DNA of 40,300 nt from NCBI GenBank assembly GCA_012959465.1, contig DUDC01000329.1:1-40300 (forward strand), written 5' to 3'. A model generated the notes under the pieces. It did not search any database. It had not been told where the DNA came from and worked only from the letters and a program-made list of their open reading frames with translations. This stretch comes from Planctomycetaceae bacterium (GTDB lineage Bacteria; Planctomycetota; Planctomycetia; Pirellulales; Pirellulaceae). The position numbers were made by a program, and so were the translations under genes. Each line of letters begins with the position of its first letter. Position 1 is the stretch's first letter. This document shows, in pieces, positions 25,286 to 35,751 of the stretch.

Positions 25286-28200
25286 AAGAGAAGGTCGGTT
25301 GCCGATCGCGAACTTCACTGGTCTTTTTTGTAGTTCTGGCAATCTGCGTTCCCGGACCTACCGCGGTCTCGATCTTTTCTGGTGTCGTCCATGGTCAGAC
25401 AAAGAACCGCGACGGAGAGATTGGCGATAATTTGCCGAGCTCGACCGGACGTGCCGTCGTGCTCTCTTCCAAGTACACTGCCGAGTTCGACGGTCGTCGA
25501 CTTGTCAACGGCAGAGCAGTTCTTCACGTCGGCCCCGGCTCGCGACCACACGCATCGCTGCCATTGCATCCGCTCTCATTGTCGATTACAGCTTCGCCGC
25601 TGGGAGGAGCTGCTGCCGATGGCAAGTGGTGGGCCGCGGCGGATGAGAATGGACAAGTTGATTTTCAATGGGTTCTGGGCCCGGTTCGTGAACGAGCGGA
25701 CTGGGTGGAGTTCGCCATTCAGCTGCCGATTTCCCCTCAAACCCAGTTTGAACTCACCTTGCCCGTAGATTGGCAACCAGTCGTTCTGCACGCGGTTATC
25801 AAGCCGGAGGATGCGGAAGCGGGCCAAAGACGTTGGGCCATTGAGCTGGGGACCAATAACCGGTTTCGATTGCGATTACTGCGACAAATGGAGCGTAGTC
25901 AACTACCGTTATTTCAAGTGCGTACTGAGATCCGGATCGGCGTAGGACGCGTTGATTTGACCAGCCGATTCCAAATCGAAGGCGAGCTGTTCGTTGACCG
26001 TATTCAGGGACAGTCTGACCGTGGTTTGACTCTTCTTGACGCCTTTGTCAACGGTCATGCTTGCGAGATTGCATTGGCCGAAGTGGAAGGCGGAACTCAA
26101 TCGTTCTCATTGTTGCTGCCTCGCGAGGTGTCGAATCCACAATCCGTGCGGATCACAGCCATCGCCCCTGTACCACGCACTGCGACCTGGGTGCCTCCGC
26201 GCATTTCCCTCAACGATATGGATTGGTCGAGTGAATCGTTGACCGTCGTCTCTGACCCGGCAATCTCCTTGGCGCTTGCTAACCGGTCCTTGCCGTCCCA
26301 TGTTCGAACGCAAGTTACGGTGGAAGGTGGCTTGGAGATGGACTTTCGATTACCGCGTCCAGCGACACGCGTAAGGCTTCGTGTTGACCAGCGCATGCCA
26401 GAGTTGGGGATTGACGCAATTACATCGGTTCGATTTGGTGAGGACCAAATACAAGGGCGTGTTGACGCAGAGATACGTTCGTTTTGGGGTGAAGTTTTCG
26501 AACTGCAGCTGCCGAAACCGCGGTCGTGGATCATCGAAAAAGTGGAGTCAGTGCCTGCCGATATGCTTGAGGGCGGTGGCGGCGCCTGGGAGGTTGTGAA
26601 CGACCAGCTGGTGGTGACTTTCTCTCGGCCGATAACGCTTCAACGAGAAATGCGATTGGTTGTTGAAGGGAATCGCGCATTATTCCGAAACAACCGTGCC
26701 GTGACGGGTGCCCAGTTGCGTTTGCTGCGATTTCCAGGGACCACTCACTTGCGACATCGTTTCGCCTTGTCCGCTGTCGCGCCCTACCGCCTGTTGCTGC
26801 GTGATGATGTCCATTTGGATTTGATTGAGAGTGGAATCAATGATGCCGAACGTGTACGGCTGTTGTCTTCGGCGGCCGATGTTCTCGTTCGGGATGGCGC
26901 AGGCTTCGATTCGACGATGGTTATGACGGAGTCTTCACCAGACGACATTGATGCGGAGATTCAAATCCGCGTCGATGTCGATGAACAGAAGCTGGTCGAG
27001 ACGTATGAGTGTCGAGTGGTGCCGTCAACTCGACCATTGCAGACGATCACAATTGAGCTAACGGCTCGCCGCGAAGAACCGATTGACTGGACCGTTGACG
27101 GCAAACCGGCCAAAGCACAACGCCTCATCGATGACGAACGAGGTGATTCGACGGAAAAATGGTCGGTCGAGATTGAACAATCGGAAGTGAAGCCAATCGT
27201 AATCAAAGGCCGTCGAGAAACGGAATTTCGAGAGGAACTCGGTGCGGTTGGATTGGCGTCAGTACGGCAAGCGAATTCACGAGGATTCGTTTCGGTTTTC
27301 TCCTCCGCTGCGATCGATTTCGAGTTCGCCGGCGTGAAACGAATTCCGGTGGTACCGCTCGGTGAAGCGGACCGCGAGCACAAAGGCGAATTCGAGTACG
27401 GCGCTGCAGCGACGCTTCGGTTAGCGATCCGTCGGATTGAGTCCGCATCGCAAGACTCGCTCGCCTGGGCACTTCGTAATCGCCTCATCAGCGAATTCCT
27501 ACCGGACGGGCGAGTTCTCCACACGGCCGATTTTTGGATCCAATCAAGTGGTCGACGTGAGGTGACGATCACGCTGCCACCGGAGGTTGTTCCGCTGGAG
27601 CTGCGAATCGATGGAAAACCCATACCGCTGGTCGTGCGAAACAGCACTCGTTTGATATGCCCACTTCCCGCGCAGTATACGACCACGCTTGTGCGTCTTG
27701 TTTATCGATCGACCGGTAAGCCGTTGCGATTCATGGCGGAGTACCGTCCACAAACCCTCGGCACGGATTTCGCTTGTCCGACGCCGCATTGGTTTGTGGC
27801 TTTGCCGCGCGGATGGGGAATTTGGAGTGGACGATCCGCATCAGGCGATCATTCGCCAAGCCGATCGTTGGCGCTATTTGCGGGTGTGGATCGAGAACAA
27901 CGATCTCAAATGGAACGGCTGGTGGTCGCGGCGCTGCGAGATTTCTTTGTGGCCTCTCCTCGGGGAAAATGGAAAGACTGTTTCGAGGCGGTCGATGAAC
28001 GATTACGCCGAGAATTGGGTGGGCGGTTGCGAGTCGATCGACTCGGCCTAGCCGAAGTGGGGTTGCGTCCTTCAGATGTGGCGAGAGCGTACAGCAATGA
28101 AGAACTCTCGAATTGGCTTCAAAAACAAAACCTATCATTGATGATGGCCGAGGGGAATTCGTTGCTAATTACCTCGCGACTAGGAATGGCGTCACGACGT

Positions 28201-29736
28201 AGAGTGGAAGCCTGGGGACGACTTCAGTCGTGGGGGGCGGTTGAGGCAATGGGCCAAACCGACGAATCGTACGGTTCGGGAGTGCTTGCCAGTGGTTGGG
28301 ATGACTCGTCGCCAGAGACACTTCCGCTGCCGTTGCCGCCGATTTCGAGGCAACGAATTGTCTTCGACATGGAAACTCGGTCGAACATTGAACAGCTAAT
28401 TGTCTATGATTCGTCACAGATTCGACATCTTGGTTGGGCTTTGTTGATGATCGTTATGGGGATCTCGACTTGGTTGCTCAGGCGTTGTTCGCCGCTAGTC
28501 TGGTTGTCAGCAAGCTTGATCCTAATCGCCGTCTGCACCGTAATTCCAGCCGAGTTGGCGCCACTCAGCGCCGCGGCTGTTTTTGGAGTTGGAATCGGAG
28601 GAATGCTGGCGAGAATCCGCCCTCGCTATATTAGTCCGCAGGCAAGTTGGGCTGGACGGACTGCCGGATTGTTAGCTATCACATTGGCATGTTCTGCTAC
28701 AGCGATAGCGCAGGAGGTGGGTGTCTCGGTGACATCCGACGAGTTGGAAAATGAAGATGCGACCTCTTCGGTTGCTTCGCCTGAGACACGACAATCACGG
28801 CCGACATGGTACATTCGCGATGCAAGCTATCGTTGGTTCGGAGACTCATCGCCGCCCCGCCTGACTGCGGAATTTGAAGTACATCGCGCGCGGAGTGCCA
28901 CCGTGGTGACGCTCCCCTTCAAAAAGGAGGAAGTGACACCGATACGTGTGACTCAGGATGGTGAGTCCATTGGATTTCAATGGCAGCGCGATGAGGGTCT
29001 CTTGTTGTATCTTACGAAGCCGGGAACCTCTCGAATTCAGTTGGAGCTACTTGTCGCCTCGGAGGATGAGCGAGAGTATTCATGCACGATACCTCGAGTC
29101 GCTCGGTCGCAATTCCGGGACATGTCCAAAGATCGTCGGTATCAACTGTTGGGCGTGTCCCCTCGTCGGGATGACTTGGAGAACTCGGAAGTCCAGCTTG
29201 GACCTAGCGACAAAATTCACTTGGTGTACCGTTCACCGATGGCGAGTGAAATTGAGATTCGCGCTGTCTCTTACCTGCGAATTCGTCCGGAGTCGATAAC
29301 GCTGCAATCACGATTTACAATCGACCCGCGACGGCATACGGTTGACTCCATTGGCTTTGAAGTTCCAGCTCAATTGCGATTGGTTGCATCGAGCCTGGCT
29401 GACGAAGTTGGGAAGATCGAAGGCGGTGTCGATGGAAGTGGCGTGTATTGGTTGCGTCTACGAGAAGCGAACCAGAATTCCTTCGACTTTGAAATGACGT
29501 TCCACCTGCGAGATCGTCTTGGGACCGGCCGCATTGTGCTGCCCCAATTGCGTTGGAAGACCGGAATTTTTCAGCGGCATACGCTGGCACTCGACTATTC
29601 GGACGAAATGACGATTGAGGTCGATAAGAACCAATGGGACGCCATCGATCCGAGTGAAGTCGAGAGTCTGTGGCAGCCGATGGATGCGTGCAACAGGCTT
29701 TCGCTGTGGATGGCTTGTCCACACCGTTTGCCATGA
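25282..29736 (+). CDS. Giant exported beta-rich protein, unit 2 fused to start of unit 3
   Basis: The 1484-residue product starts at the ATGA overlap with unit 1. Residues 1-38 form an export signal ending near VHG-Q. A beta-rich extracytoplasmic region runs to about 1045, with elements such as EVTITLPPEVVPLELRIDGK and TLVRLVYRSTGKPL. Three membrane helices follow (about 1050-1068, 1073-1090, 1092-1110), as at the end of unit 1. A fourth hydrophobic segment (about 1127-1146) ends in SATAIAQE, which looks like the end of a signal peptide, and another extracytoplasmic stretch of about 340 residues begins. The last 15 or so residues (DACNRLSLWMACPHRLP) look out of character and probably follow a frameshift. 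Function unknown. Confidence 0.82.
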   Translation: MKEKVGCRSRTSLVFFVVLAICVPGPTAVSIFSGVVHGQTKNRDGEIGDNLPSSTGRAVVLSSKYTAEFDGRRLVNGRAVLHVGPGSRPHASLPLHPLSLSITASPLGGAAADGKWWAAADENGQVDFQWVLGPVRERADWVEFAIQLPISPQTQFELTLPVDWQPVVLHAVIKPEDAEAGQRRWAIELGTNNRFRLRLLRQMERSQLPLFQVRTEIRIGVGRVDLTSRFQIEGELFVDRIQGQSDRGLTLLDAFVNGHACEIALAEVEGGTQSFSLLLPREVSNPQSVRITAIAPVPRTATWVPPRISLNDMDWSSESLTVVSDPAISLALANRSLPSHVRTQVTVEGGLEMDFRLPRPATRVRLRVDQRMPELGIDAITSVRFGEDQIQGRVDAEIRSFWGEVFELQLPKPRSWIIEKVESVPADMLEGGGGAWEVVNDQLVVTFSRPITLQREMRLVVEGNRALFRNNRAVTGAQLRLLRFPGTTHLRHRFALSAVAPYRLLLRDDVHLDLIESGINDAERVRLLSSAADVLVRDGAGFDSTMVMTESSPDDIDAEIQIRVDVDEQKLVETYECRVVPSTRPLQTITIELTARREEPIDWTVDGKPAKAQRLIDDERGDSTEKWSVEIEQSEVKPIVIKGRRETEFREELGAVGLASVRQANSRGFVSVFSSAAIDFEFAGVKRIPVVPLGEADREHKGEFEYGAAATLRLAIRRIESASQDSLAWALRNRLISEFLPDGRVLHTADFWIQSSGRREVTITLPPEVVPLELRIDGKPIPLVVRNSTRLICPLPAQYTTTLVRLVYRSTGKPLRFMAEYRPQTLGTDFACPTPHWFVALPRGWGIWSGRSASGDHSPSRSLALFAGVDREQRSQMERLVVAALRDFFVASPRGKWKDCFEAVDERLRRELGGRLRVDRLGLAEVGLRPSDVARAYSNEELSNWLQKQNLSLMMAEGNSLLITSRLGMASRRRVEAWGRLQSWGAVEAMGQTDESYGSGVLASGWDDSSPETLPLPLPPISRQRIVFDMETRSNIEQLIVYDSSQIRHLGWALLMIVMGISTWLLRRCSPLVWLSASLILIAVCTVIPAELAPLSAAAVFGVGIGGMLARIRPRYISPQASWAGRTAGLLAITLACSATAIAQEVGVSVTSDELENEDATSSVASPETRQSRPTWYIRDASYRWFGDSSPPRLTAEFEVHRARSATVVTLPFKKEEVTPIRVTQDGESIGFQWQRDEGLLLYLTKPGTSRIQLELLVASEDEREYSCTIPRVARSQFRDMSKDRRYQLLGVSPRRDDLENSEVQLGPSDKIHLVYRSPMASEIEIRAVSYLRIRPESITLQSRFTIDPRRHTVDSIGFEVPAQLRLVASSLADEVGKIEGGVDGSGVYWLRLREANQNSFDFEMTFHLRDRLGTGRIVLPQLRWKTGIFQRHTLALDYSDEMTIEVDKNQWDAIDPSEVESLWQPMDACNRLSLWMACPHRLP

Positions 29737-31937
29737 CCGCTCAACCCGCACCTCCATCCCATTCGATTGAGGACGAGTTGATCGTCAGTGTTGGGGCTCG
29801 TAACGTTGCTTTCCGCTACAACGCGTCCGTTCTTCCCAAAGGTCGGCCAATTTCGCTTCATCAGTTGCAAACACCAGTGGGAATGATAATCAAGGAATTG
29901 ACTGTCGTCGTGGAGAATTTTGAATACATTGCTCGCTATGTAAAGGCGGCTAACGGTGCGCTCACCGTTTTCCTACCCAATCCGACCGATCGGCCGCATC
30001 GGTTGTTTCTGACGGGAAGCTTGGCGATCTCTCGCACACCTCGAGCGCATAGTCTTAATCGCGTCCGATTTCTGGGGGCCAAATCGGTAGATTCGCGGAT
30101 CCTCGTTTACCGTCGAACGGACGTCGCAAGCCTAGAGTTGGAAGTTCCCGATGGTTGGGACGTTCTTCCAGAATGGAATCCACTTCCGGTAGAGCTTGAT
30201 TGGTCGTGGGAGTTGGGACGTCAAGAGTACGCATTTTCACGCGTCACAGATTCGGGCGATGGATTTGAGCGACCGATCTTGTTGCGAATGGTCCCGCAAA
30301 ACACTCGAGCCAGTGCGTTTGTCGTTACAAGGGTTGAACATCTAGGGGAAGCCTGGTCGGCCACGTGTGATCTTTGGGCGGAACGGCCGATGGGCAGCCG
30401 GGGCCGCACAGATATCGTCCAGCTGGAGATTCCCGAACAGTGGCAGGGACCATTTCAAGTCGAACCTCCGGGGAAGGTCGAGATAAGTGACTCGGCGACG
30501 GGACAGCGAACGCTCACGCTGATTCCGCCCTTACCACTAGAGGGCGATTTTCGATACAGAATCACAGGGCAGTGGATCGAGTCCGATCGAAGATTCGTTG
30601 TTCCCGATATCATGCCTGCCGATATGAATGTTCTCGATCGGATTGTCATCTTGCCGACGCGTGTCGAACCCGAAACAAGATGGCAATTGACAAATCTGGT
30701 TTCTGCGACGATTCCCGAAAAGTACGATGTTGTGTTGGAAAACGACGAACCCGTACGCATCTACTCGGTGCCAAGGGGTGAGATGTTTGAAGCTTCGCTG
30801 GAACGGATCGGGAGCCCAGGCGGCTACGCACTGGTTCGTTTGGCTGATGTTCGCTTGTTCGTCGAGACGTCCGGACTGTTTCATGGAACGTTGGTGTTGG
30901 ATGTCGAGCCAGCGGGGGAACTGCGATCGATTTCGTTATACCGAGAATCGGAGTCGTCAGGGCAATATGGTCGCCAGACCTTGAACGTTGAAATTCCCGA
31001 CCGTGTAGAGATCGACGCCATTCAGATTGGAAACTCGCTCTCTATTCCTTCGCCACAGCAAGGTCGGACCAACTTGCCGTTGCATTCCACGGAACTTCCA
31101 CAACGTATCGAGCTGCGATTTCACGGTGCATGGGATGACAGAGATTACCGACTAGCGGTCCCCAAAGTGGATCGCACGCCGGTTGCCAGGACGCTGTGGA
31201 CGGTGACGGGGCGACATCGATTGCAGAAACTTCGCCACAGGTATCCCGATGCCGTGGTCACGGCCGCGGACCAACAGATGGAACGTCTGTTTGCGATTCA
31301 CACGTCACTGGAAATGTCTCGTGACCAGTTGGCTGAAGTGGAATCCGTTCATGCGCATTGGTGGTACCGCCGCTGGTTTGAGCGATTGGCAGTCGTGTAC
31401 CGTGAACTCGTTGGTGGTCAACCGATCGACAACGTCGAGCGCCGCGTCCAAATTTCGATGGTCGTCGAGGCTCAACAACCATTGGCAATACTCTTCGGTG
31501 CTGGCGACCTGTGGGAGGAGCAATTCGGAGAATCTCCGCCTTCACTTGGCGAGCCAAATTCATCGTCGGTGGGACCTTCGTCGTTGACGATGCCGCAACC
31601 GGAGGCAATCTGGCGATTTGTATTTTTGGGGTCGAGGGCAAGTCTCACACTCGCACCGGCAGCGTCTAACACGTCGATGGTCACCACACGCTGGTTCATC
31701 GCCGTGTCGCTAATGGCTTTCGGTGTCAGCATTTTTCTGGCCAGGCACGCCTTGGACAACCAATTGGGCGGGCATTTTTCCTCATGGCCATCTTTGGTCA
31801 TCGCCGCTGCTGGACTCTTGGCGGCCATCGCACTTCAGCCGATGGTATTTGCGGTCCCTCTGATACTGGCCGCCTTGTGGCTTGTCAGGCCGTCCAAGTG
31901 GGCCGGAATCCCCTGGCATTTGAGGCATTCAGAGTGA
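29733..31937 (+). CDS. Giant beta-rich protein, rest of unit 3, probably split from the previous frame
   Basis: The 734-residue product starts at an ATG that overlaps the previous stop as ATGA. It is beta-rich for about 640 residues and ends with three membrane helices (about 654-673, 685-701, 703-720), like units 1 and 2. It has no signal peptide, although its domains should lie outside the cytoplasm. The frame is open upstream to 29658, and the part before the ATG (AFAVDGLSTPFAMTAQP) reads as good protein sequence. A one-base change near 29686 would join it to the previous gene. It may therefore be a fragment rather than an independent gene. Function unknown. Confidence 0.75.
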   Translation: MTAQPAPPSHSIEDELIVSVGARNVAFRYNASVLPKGRPISLHQLQTPVGMIIKELTVVVENFEYIARYVKAANGALTVFLPNPTDRPHRLFLTGSLAISRTPRAHSLNRVRFLGAKSVDSRILVYRRTDVASLELEVPDGWDVLPEWNPLPVELDWSWELGRQEYAFSRVTDSGDGFERPILLRMVPQNTRASAFVVTRVEHLGEAWSATCDLWAERPMGSRGRTDIVQLEIPEQWQGPFQVEPPGKVEISDSATGQRTLTLIPPLPLEGDFRYRITGQWIESDRRFVVPDIMPADMNVLDRIVILPTRVEPETRWQLTNLVSATIPEKYDVVLENDEPVRIYSVPRGEMFEASLERIGSPGGYALVRLADVRLFVETSGLFHGTLVLDVEPAGELRSISLYRESESSGQYGRQTLNVEIPDRVEIDAIQIGNSLSIPSPQQGRTNLPLHSTELPQRIELRFHGAWDDRDYRLAVPKVDRTPVARTLWTVTGRHRLQKLRHRYPDAVVTAADQQMERLFAIHTSLEMSRDQLAEVESVHAHWWYRRWFERLAVVYRELVGGQPIDNVERRVQISMVVEAQQPLAILFGAGDLWEEQFGESPPSLGEPNSSSVGPSSLTMPQPEAIWRFVFLGSRASLTLAPAASNTSMVTTRWFIAVSLMAFGVSIFLARHALDNQLGGHFSSWPSLVIAAAGLLAAIALQPMVFAVPLILAALWLVRPSKWAGIPWHLRHSE

Positions 31938-32089
31938 TCGTGCTCACCTGCCAGTCTTCTGGACGCGTCGTGTTGGATGCCGAGTTTGAAATTCGACTTG
32001 ACGCGGCAACGACGCCTTGATACTAACATTCGCCCAAACTTACCCATCATCGGGTAGTTCGAATCGAAACTTGAGGCAAATATCCGGCC

Positions 32090-33283
32090 ATGAAGTTCTT
32101 GATGAAGTGCCTGCTACTCGCATCAACGACGGTGCTGCCGAATGTTGTTGTGGTTGCCCAGGCACCGCAAATACGAATTCCAGACAAAATCGGCGGCTAC
32201 TCCGAGACAGCACCGAGGGGCACAGCCAATGAAGCTGCCACGGTCACGCTCGGAGACCCTGATTATGATCCGTATGCATCACCCGGAACCGCTGCCAATA
32301 GGTCGTCATCGTTTTTCGATGGATGGGGCAGTCACAATTCGACTCCTGCCAACTCTTATGGTTCGTCCCCGTCACCTGGTCAACCACTCTACGGATCCAA
32401 CGCAAACCCAACTTCGTTATTCCCCAATGGACTGATGGTTCATTCGGGAATTGGCGGGACGCCATTGCGATTTGTTCGCGGGCCCCGCTTCCGCCATAGC
32501 TGGATCGCCGGTGACAATGGCCGAGAGATGGACATCAATGACAGCGACATTTCGTTCGTTGTTACCTACCCGAACTTTTTGTTTTCGGGACAGCCGATCT
32601 ACATTGCTCCGTCTTTTTCTCTGCACCTCTGGGACAATCCCTCCGGACCGCCTGATTTTCCGGCGTTAGCCGATCTGCCCTCCAAAGCGTACAGCGCCTT
32701 TCTGGACACGAAATTCGAGACGGATCCCGATCGAATGTTCGGCGTAGAAGTCATGGGCCGAATCGGGATATTCTCCGACTTTAGCACAATGACATCCGAC
32801 AGTTTGCGCGTGGCCGGAGGCGGCAACCTAAAACTGAGACTGACCGACACCATGCTGCTCAAGGGTGGGGCGTTTTTCACCGATCGCCTCAAAGTCAAAC
32901 TAATTCCGGCTGGCGGGATATTGTGGGAGCCGAATGACCGTACGAGATTCGATATCTATTTCCCGAAGCCGAAACTCGCCTCCTACCTGTCGACGGTCGG
33001 CAACAACGATGTCTGGTGGTACATCGCTGGCGAATACGGCGGCGGTTCATGGACAGTGAAGCGTGGAATCGCGCCAATCTTGACCGATCGATACGACCAA
33101 AACGACATTCGCTTGATTGTCGGACTTGAATGGGGTCCGTCCGAGTGGTTTCGCGAAGGACGACGGATTGGTTTTATTGAAACGGGCTGGGTCACGGATC
33201 GCGAAGGGATCTTTTACCTGCGACCGCAGGACGACTTTTCACTGCGGGATTCGTTTATGCTTCGCGCGGGGATCGGCTACTAG
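32090..33283 (+). CDS. Predicted outer-membrane beta-barrel protein (DUF6268-like)
   Basis: The 397-residue product has a signal peptide (about 1-24, ending VVVAQA) and a Ser/Asn/Pro-rich linker to about residue 105. The rest shows alternating beta strands: ISFVVTYPNFLFSGQPIYIA, LRVAGGGNLKLRLTDTMLLK, IRLIVGLEWGPSEWF and a final SFMLRAGIGY ending in an aromatic residue, as outer-membrane barrels do. It resembles planctomycete proteins annotated as DUF6268, from memory and not checked. It lies 152 bases after the giant-protein genes on the same strand and could supply their outer-membrane partner. The ribosome site is weak (GAGG about 14 bases upstream). Confidence 0.8.
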   Translation: MKFLMKCLLLASTTVLPNVVVVAQAPQIRIPDKIGGYSETAPRGTANEAATVTLGDPDYDPYASPGTAANRSSSFFDGWGSHNSTPANSYGSSPSPGQPLYGSNANPTSLFPNGLMVHSGIGGTPLRFVRGPRFRHSWIAGDNGREMDINDSDISFVVTYPNFLFSGQPIYIAPSFSLHLWDNPSGPPDFPALADLPSKAYSAFLDTKFETDPDRMFGVEVMGRIGIFSDFSTMTSDSLRVAGGGNLKLRLTDTMLLKGGAFFTDRLKVKLIPAGGILWEPNDRTRFDIYFPKPKLASYLSTVGNNDVWWYIAGEYGGGSWTVKRGIAPILTDRYDQNDIRLIVGLEWGPSEWFREGRRIGFIETGWVTDREGIFYLRPQDDFSLRDSFMLRAGIGY

Positions 33284-33298
33284 CGCGTCACGGACCGT

Positions 33299-34171
<873 letters not shown>

Positions 34172-34251
34172 CTGGAACGCTTTCGGGTGAATTCGTGATG
34201 TTGTTGGCAGTCTGCCGCGCGGCAGGTTAGGTTCCGGGATTTTGCTCTCAA

Positions 34252-35436
34252 CTAACCAGCGGCTGCGACCACTTTTTGGGCAGCGTCTGCGAGATCGGCG
34301 GCGTTGATAATGTCGACATCACTCTCCGCCAGGATCTTCCGCCCGTTTTCGACTTCCGTTCCTTCCAAGCGAACGACCAACGGGACATTGAAGCCAACGG
34401 TCTTGTACGCTTCCAGCAGGGCTTGGGCAATCGTAGTGCACTGCATGATACCGCCGAAGATATTGACCAACACCGCTTTCACGTTGGGGTCGGCCAGGAT
34501 GATGCGAAACGCTTCGGTGACCTGTTCCGTCTGCGCTCCCCCGCCGACGTCGAGAAAATTCGCCGGTTCGCCACCGTGGTGCTTAATGATGTCCATTGTG
34601 CTCATCGCCAATCCAGCACCGTTGACCAGGCAGGCGATGTTGCCATCTAGTTTGACGAAACTTAGCCCCGCTTCCCCGGCCTTTACTTCCGCTGGATCCT
34701 CTTCGGATAGGTCGCGAAGGTCGGCGATGTCCGGGTGACGGAACATCGCGTTTTCGTCGAAACTCACTTTGGCATCCAAGGCGATCAGGTCGCCCGCCTT
34801 GGTGATCACGAGCGGGTTGATCTCCATCAAGCTGCAATCAAGATCGACATACATCTTGCAGATCGTTTTCATGAAACGATCGGCCATCCGCGCCGCCGGT
34901 CCTTCGATCGCCAGCTTTTTGCAAAGCTTGCGGATCTGATAGCTCTGCAAACCAATTCCGGGTCGAAAGTGTTCTTTGTGGATCAGTTCTGGCGTTTCCT
35001 CCGCCACTTTTTCGATTTCCACACCGCCCTCTGTGGAGGCCATGAGCACGGGCATTGCGGCGGCCCGGTCCAGTACAACACCGAGGTACAACTCCCGTGC
35101 GATGTCGCAACCCTTCTCAATGAGCACTTGGCGAACCGTCTGGCCATTTTCTCCGGTTTGAATGGTCACCAGACGATTGCCGAGTAACCGGGAGGCAACC
35201 TGTTGCGCCTCATCGGCGGACCGAACCAATTGGACACCGTGCTGGTCGGGGTGTTCCGCGACATGCCCCTTCCCTCGGCCGCCCGCGTGAATCTGAGCTT
35301 TGACGACCGCCAGAGAACTCCCCAGTTCGTTAAATGCGGCGGCAGCCTCGTCTGGAGACTTGGCTACTCGGTGCTCCAATACTGCGACGCCAGCGGCTTG
35401 AAACAGCTTCTTCGCCTGGAATTCATGGATTTTCAT
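34252..35436 (-). CDS. sucC: Succinate-CoA ligase (ADP/GDP-forming), beta subunit
   Basis: The beta subunit holds the ATP-grasp domain that binds the nucleotide and succinate. The 394-residue product is close to E. coli SucC (388). The start [19 protein letters not shown] is typical, as are [11 protein letters not shown] near 46, LMEINPLV near 200, [19 protein letters not shown] near 275 and NIFGGIMQC near 325. It begins the sucCD operon, about 36 bases after the predicted start of transcription. GGGACGAG precedes the ATG by a few bases. Confidence 0.97.
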   Translation of the reverse strand: MKIHEFQAKKLFQAAGVAVLEHRVAKSPDEAAAAFNELGSSLAVVKAQIHAGGRGKGHVAEHPDQHGVQLVRSADEAQQVASRLLGNRLVTIQTGENGQTVRQVLIEKGCDIARELYLGVVLDRAAAMPVLMASTEGGVEIEKVAEETPELIHKEHFRPGIGLQSYQIRKLCKKLAIEGPAARMADRFMKTICKMYVDLDCSLMEINPLVITKAGDLIALDAKVSFDENAMFRHPDIADLRDLSEEDPAEVKAGEAGLSFVKLDGNIACLVNGAGLAMSTMDIIKHHGGEPANFLDVGGGAQTEQVTEAFRIILADPNVKAVLVNIFGGIMQCTTIAQALLEAYKTVGFNVPLVVRLEGTEVENGRKILAESDVDIINAADLADAAQKVVAAAG

Positions 35437-35751
35437 GCAACTCGTCCCGCAGCTCGTTGGATTGGCAACAAAGTGGCGAATTATAGGGCGATTTTAACGT
35501 GGCGGTCAAGGATGTGGGGAGATGAGACCAGCCGGCACGTTGGCTGCGAACAATTGCCAAACAACATGACGCCGTGCGCATCGACACTTCGTCTCTTCCT
35601 GGCTCTTTGTGAGCACCGTGTATAGGGTCACACCAAGATGCTACGGTGGGCGATCAAAGAGGACGTCCGGTTCGATGTCCGATTTCTGAACTCTCGCCAA
35701 CGATGACGTCCAACGATGGCGGGCTTTTCGGGCCCAGGCTCTGTCTGCCGC
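35437..35751. other. Intergenic region between sucC and the NtrC-type regulator
   Basis: This 315-base region holds the sucC promoter at 35480-35509. The rest, which lies downstream of the regulator gene on the minus strand, shows a direct repeat CAACGATG near 35699-35717 and a GGACGTCC palindrome but no clear terminator and no credible small gene. Confidence 0.6.
35480..35509 (-). promoter_or_regulatory. Sigma-70-type promoter of sucCD
   Basis: On the minus strand TTGACC (35509-35504) and a perfect TATAAT (35485-35480) are 18 bases apart. Transcription would begin near 35472, about 36 bases before the sucC ATG. Confidence 0.75.

Noticed and set aside
29670-29732. GTG at 29670 as the start of the third giant ORF
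   Set aside because: No ribosome site; the upstream sense looks like the remnant of a continuous frame, and ATG 29733 has the ATGA overlap.
29640-29740. Programmed ribosomal frameshift between the giant ORFs
   Set aside because: No slippery heptamer or evident downstream structure was seen, so a simple indel is preferred.
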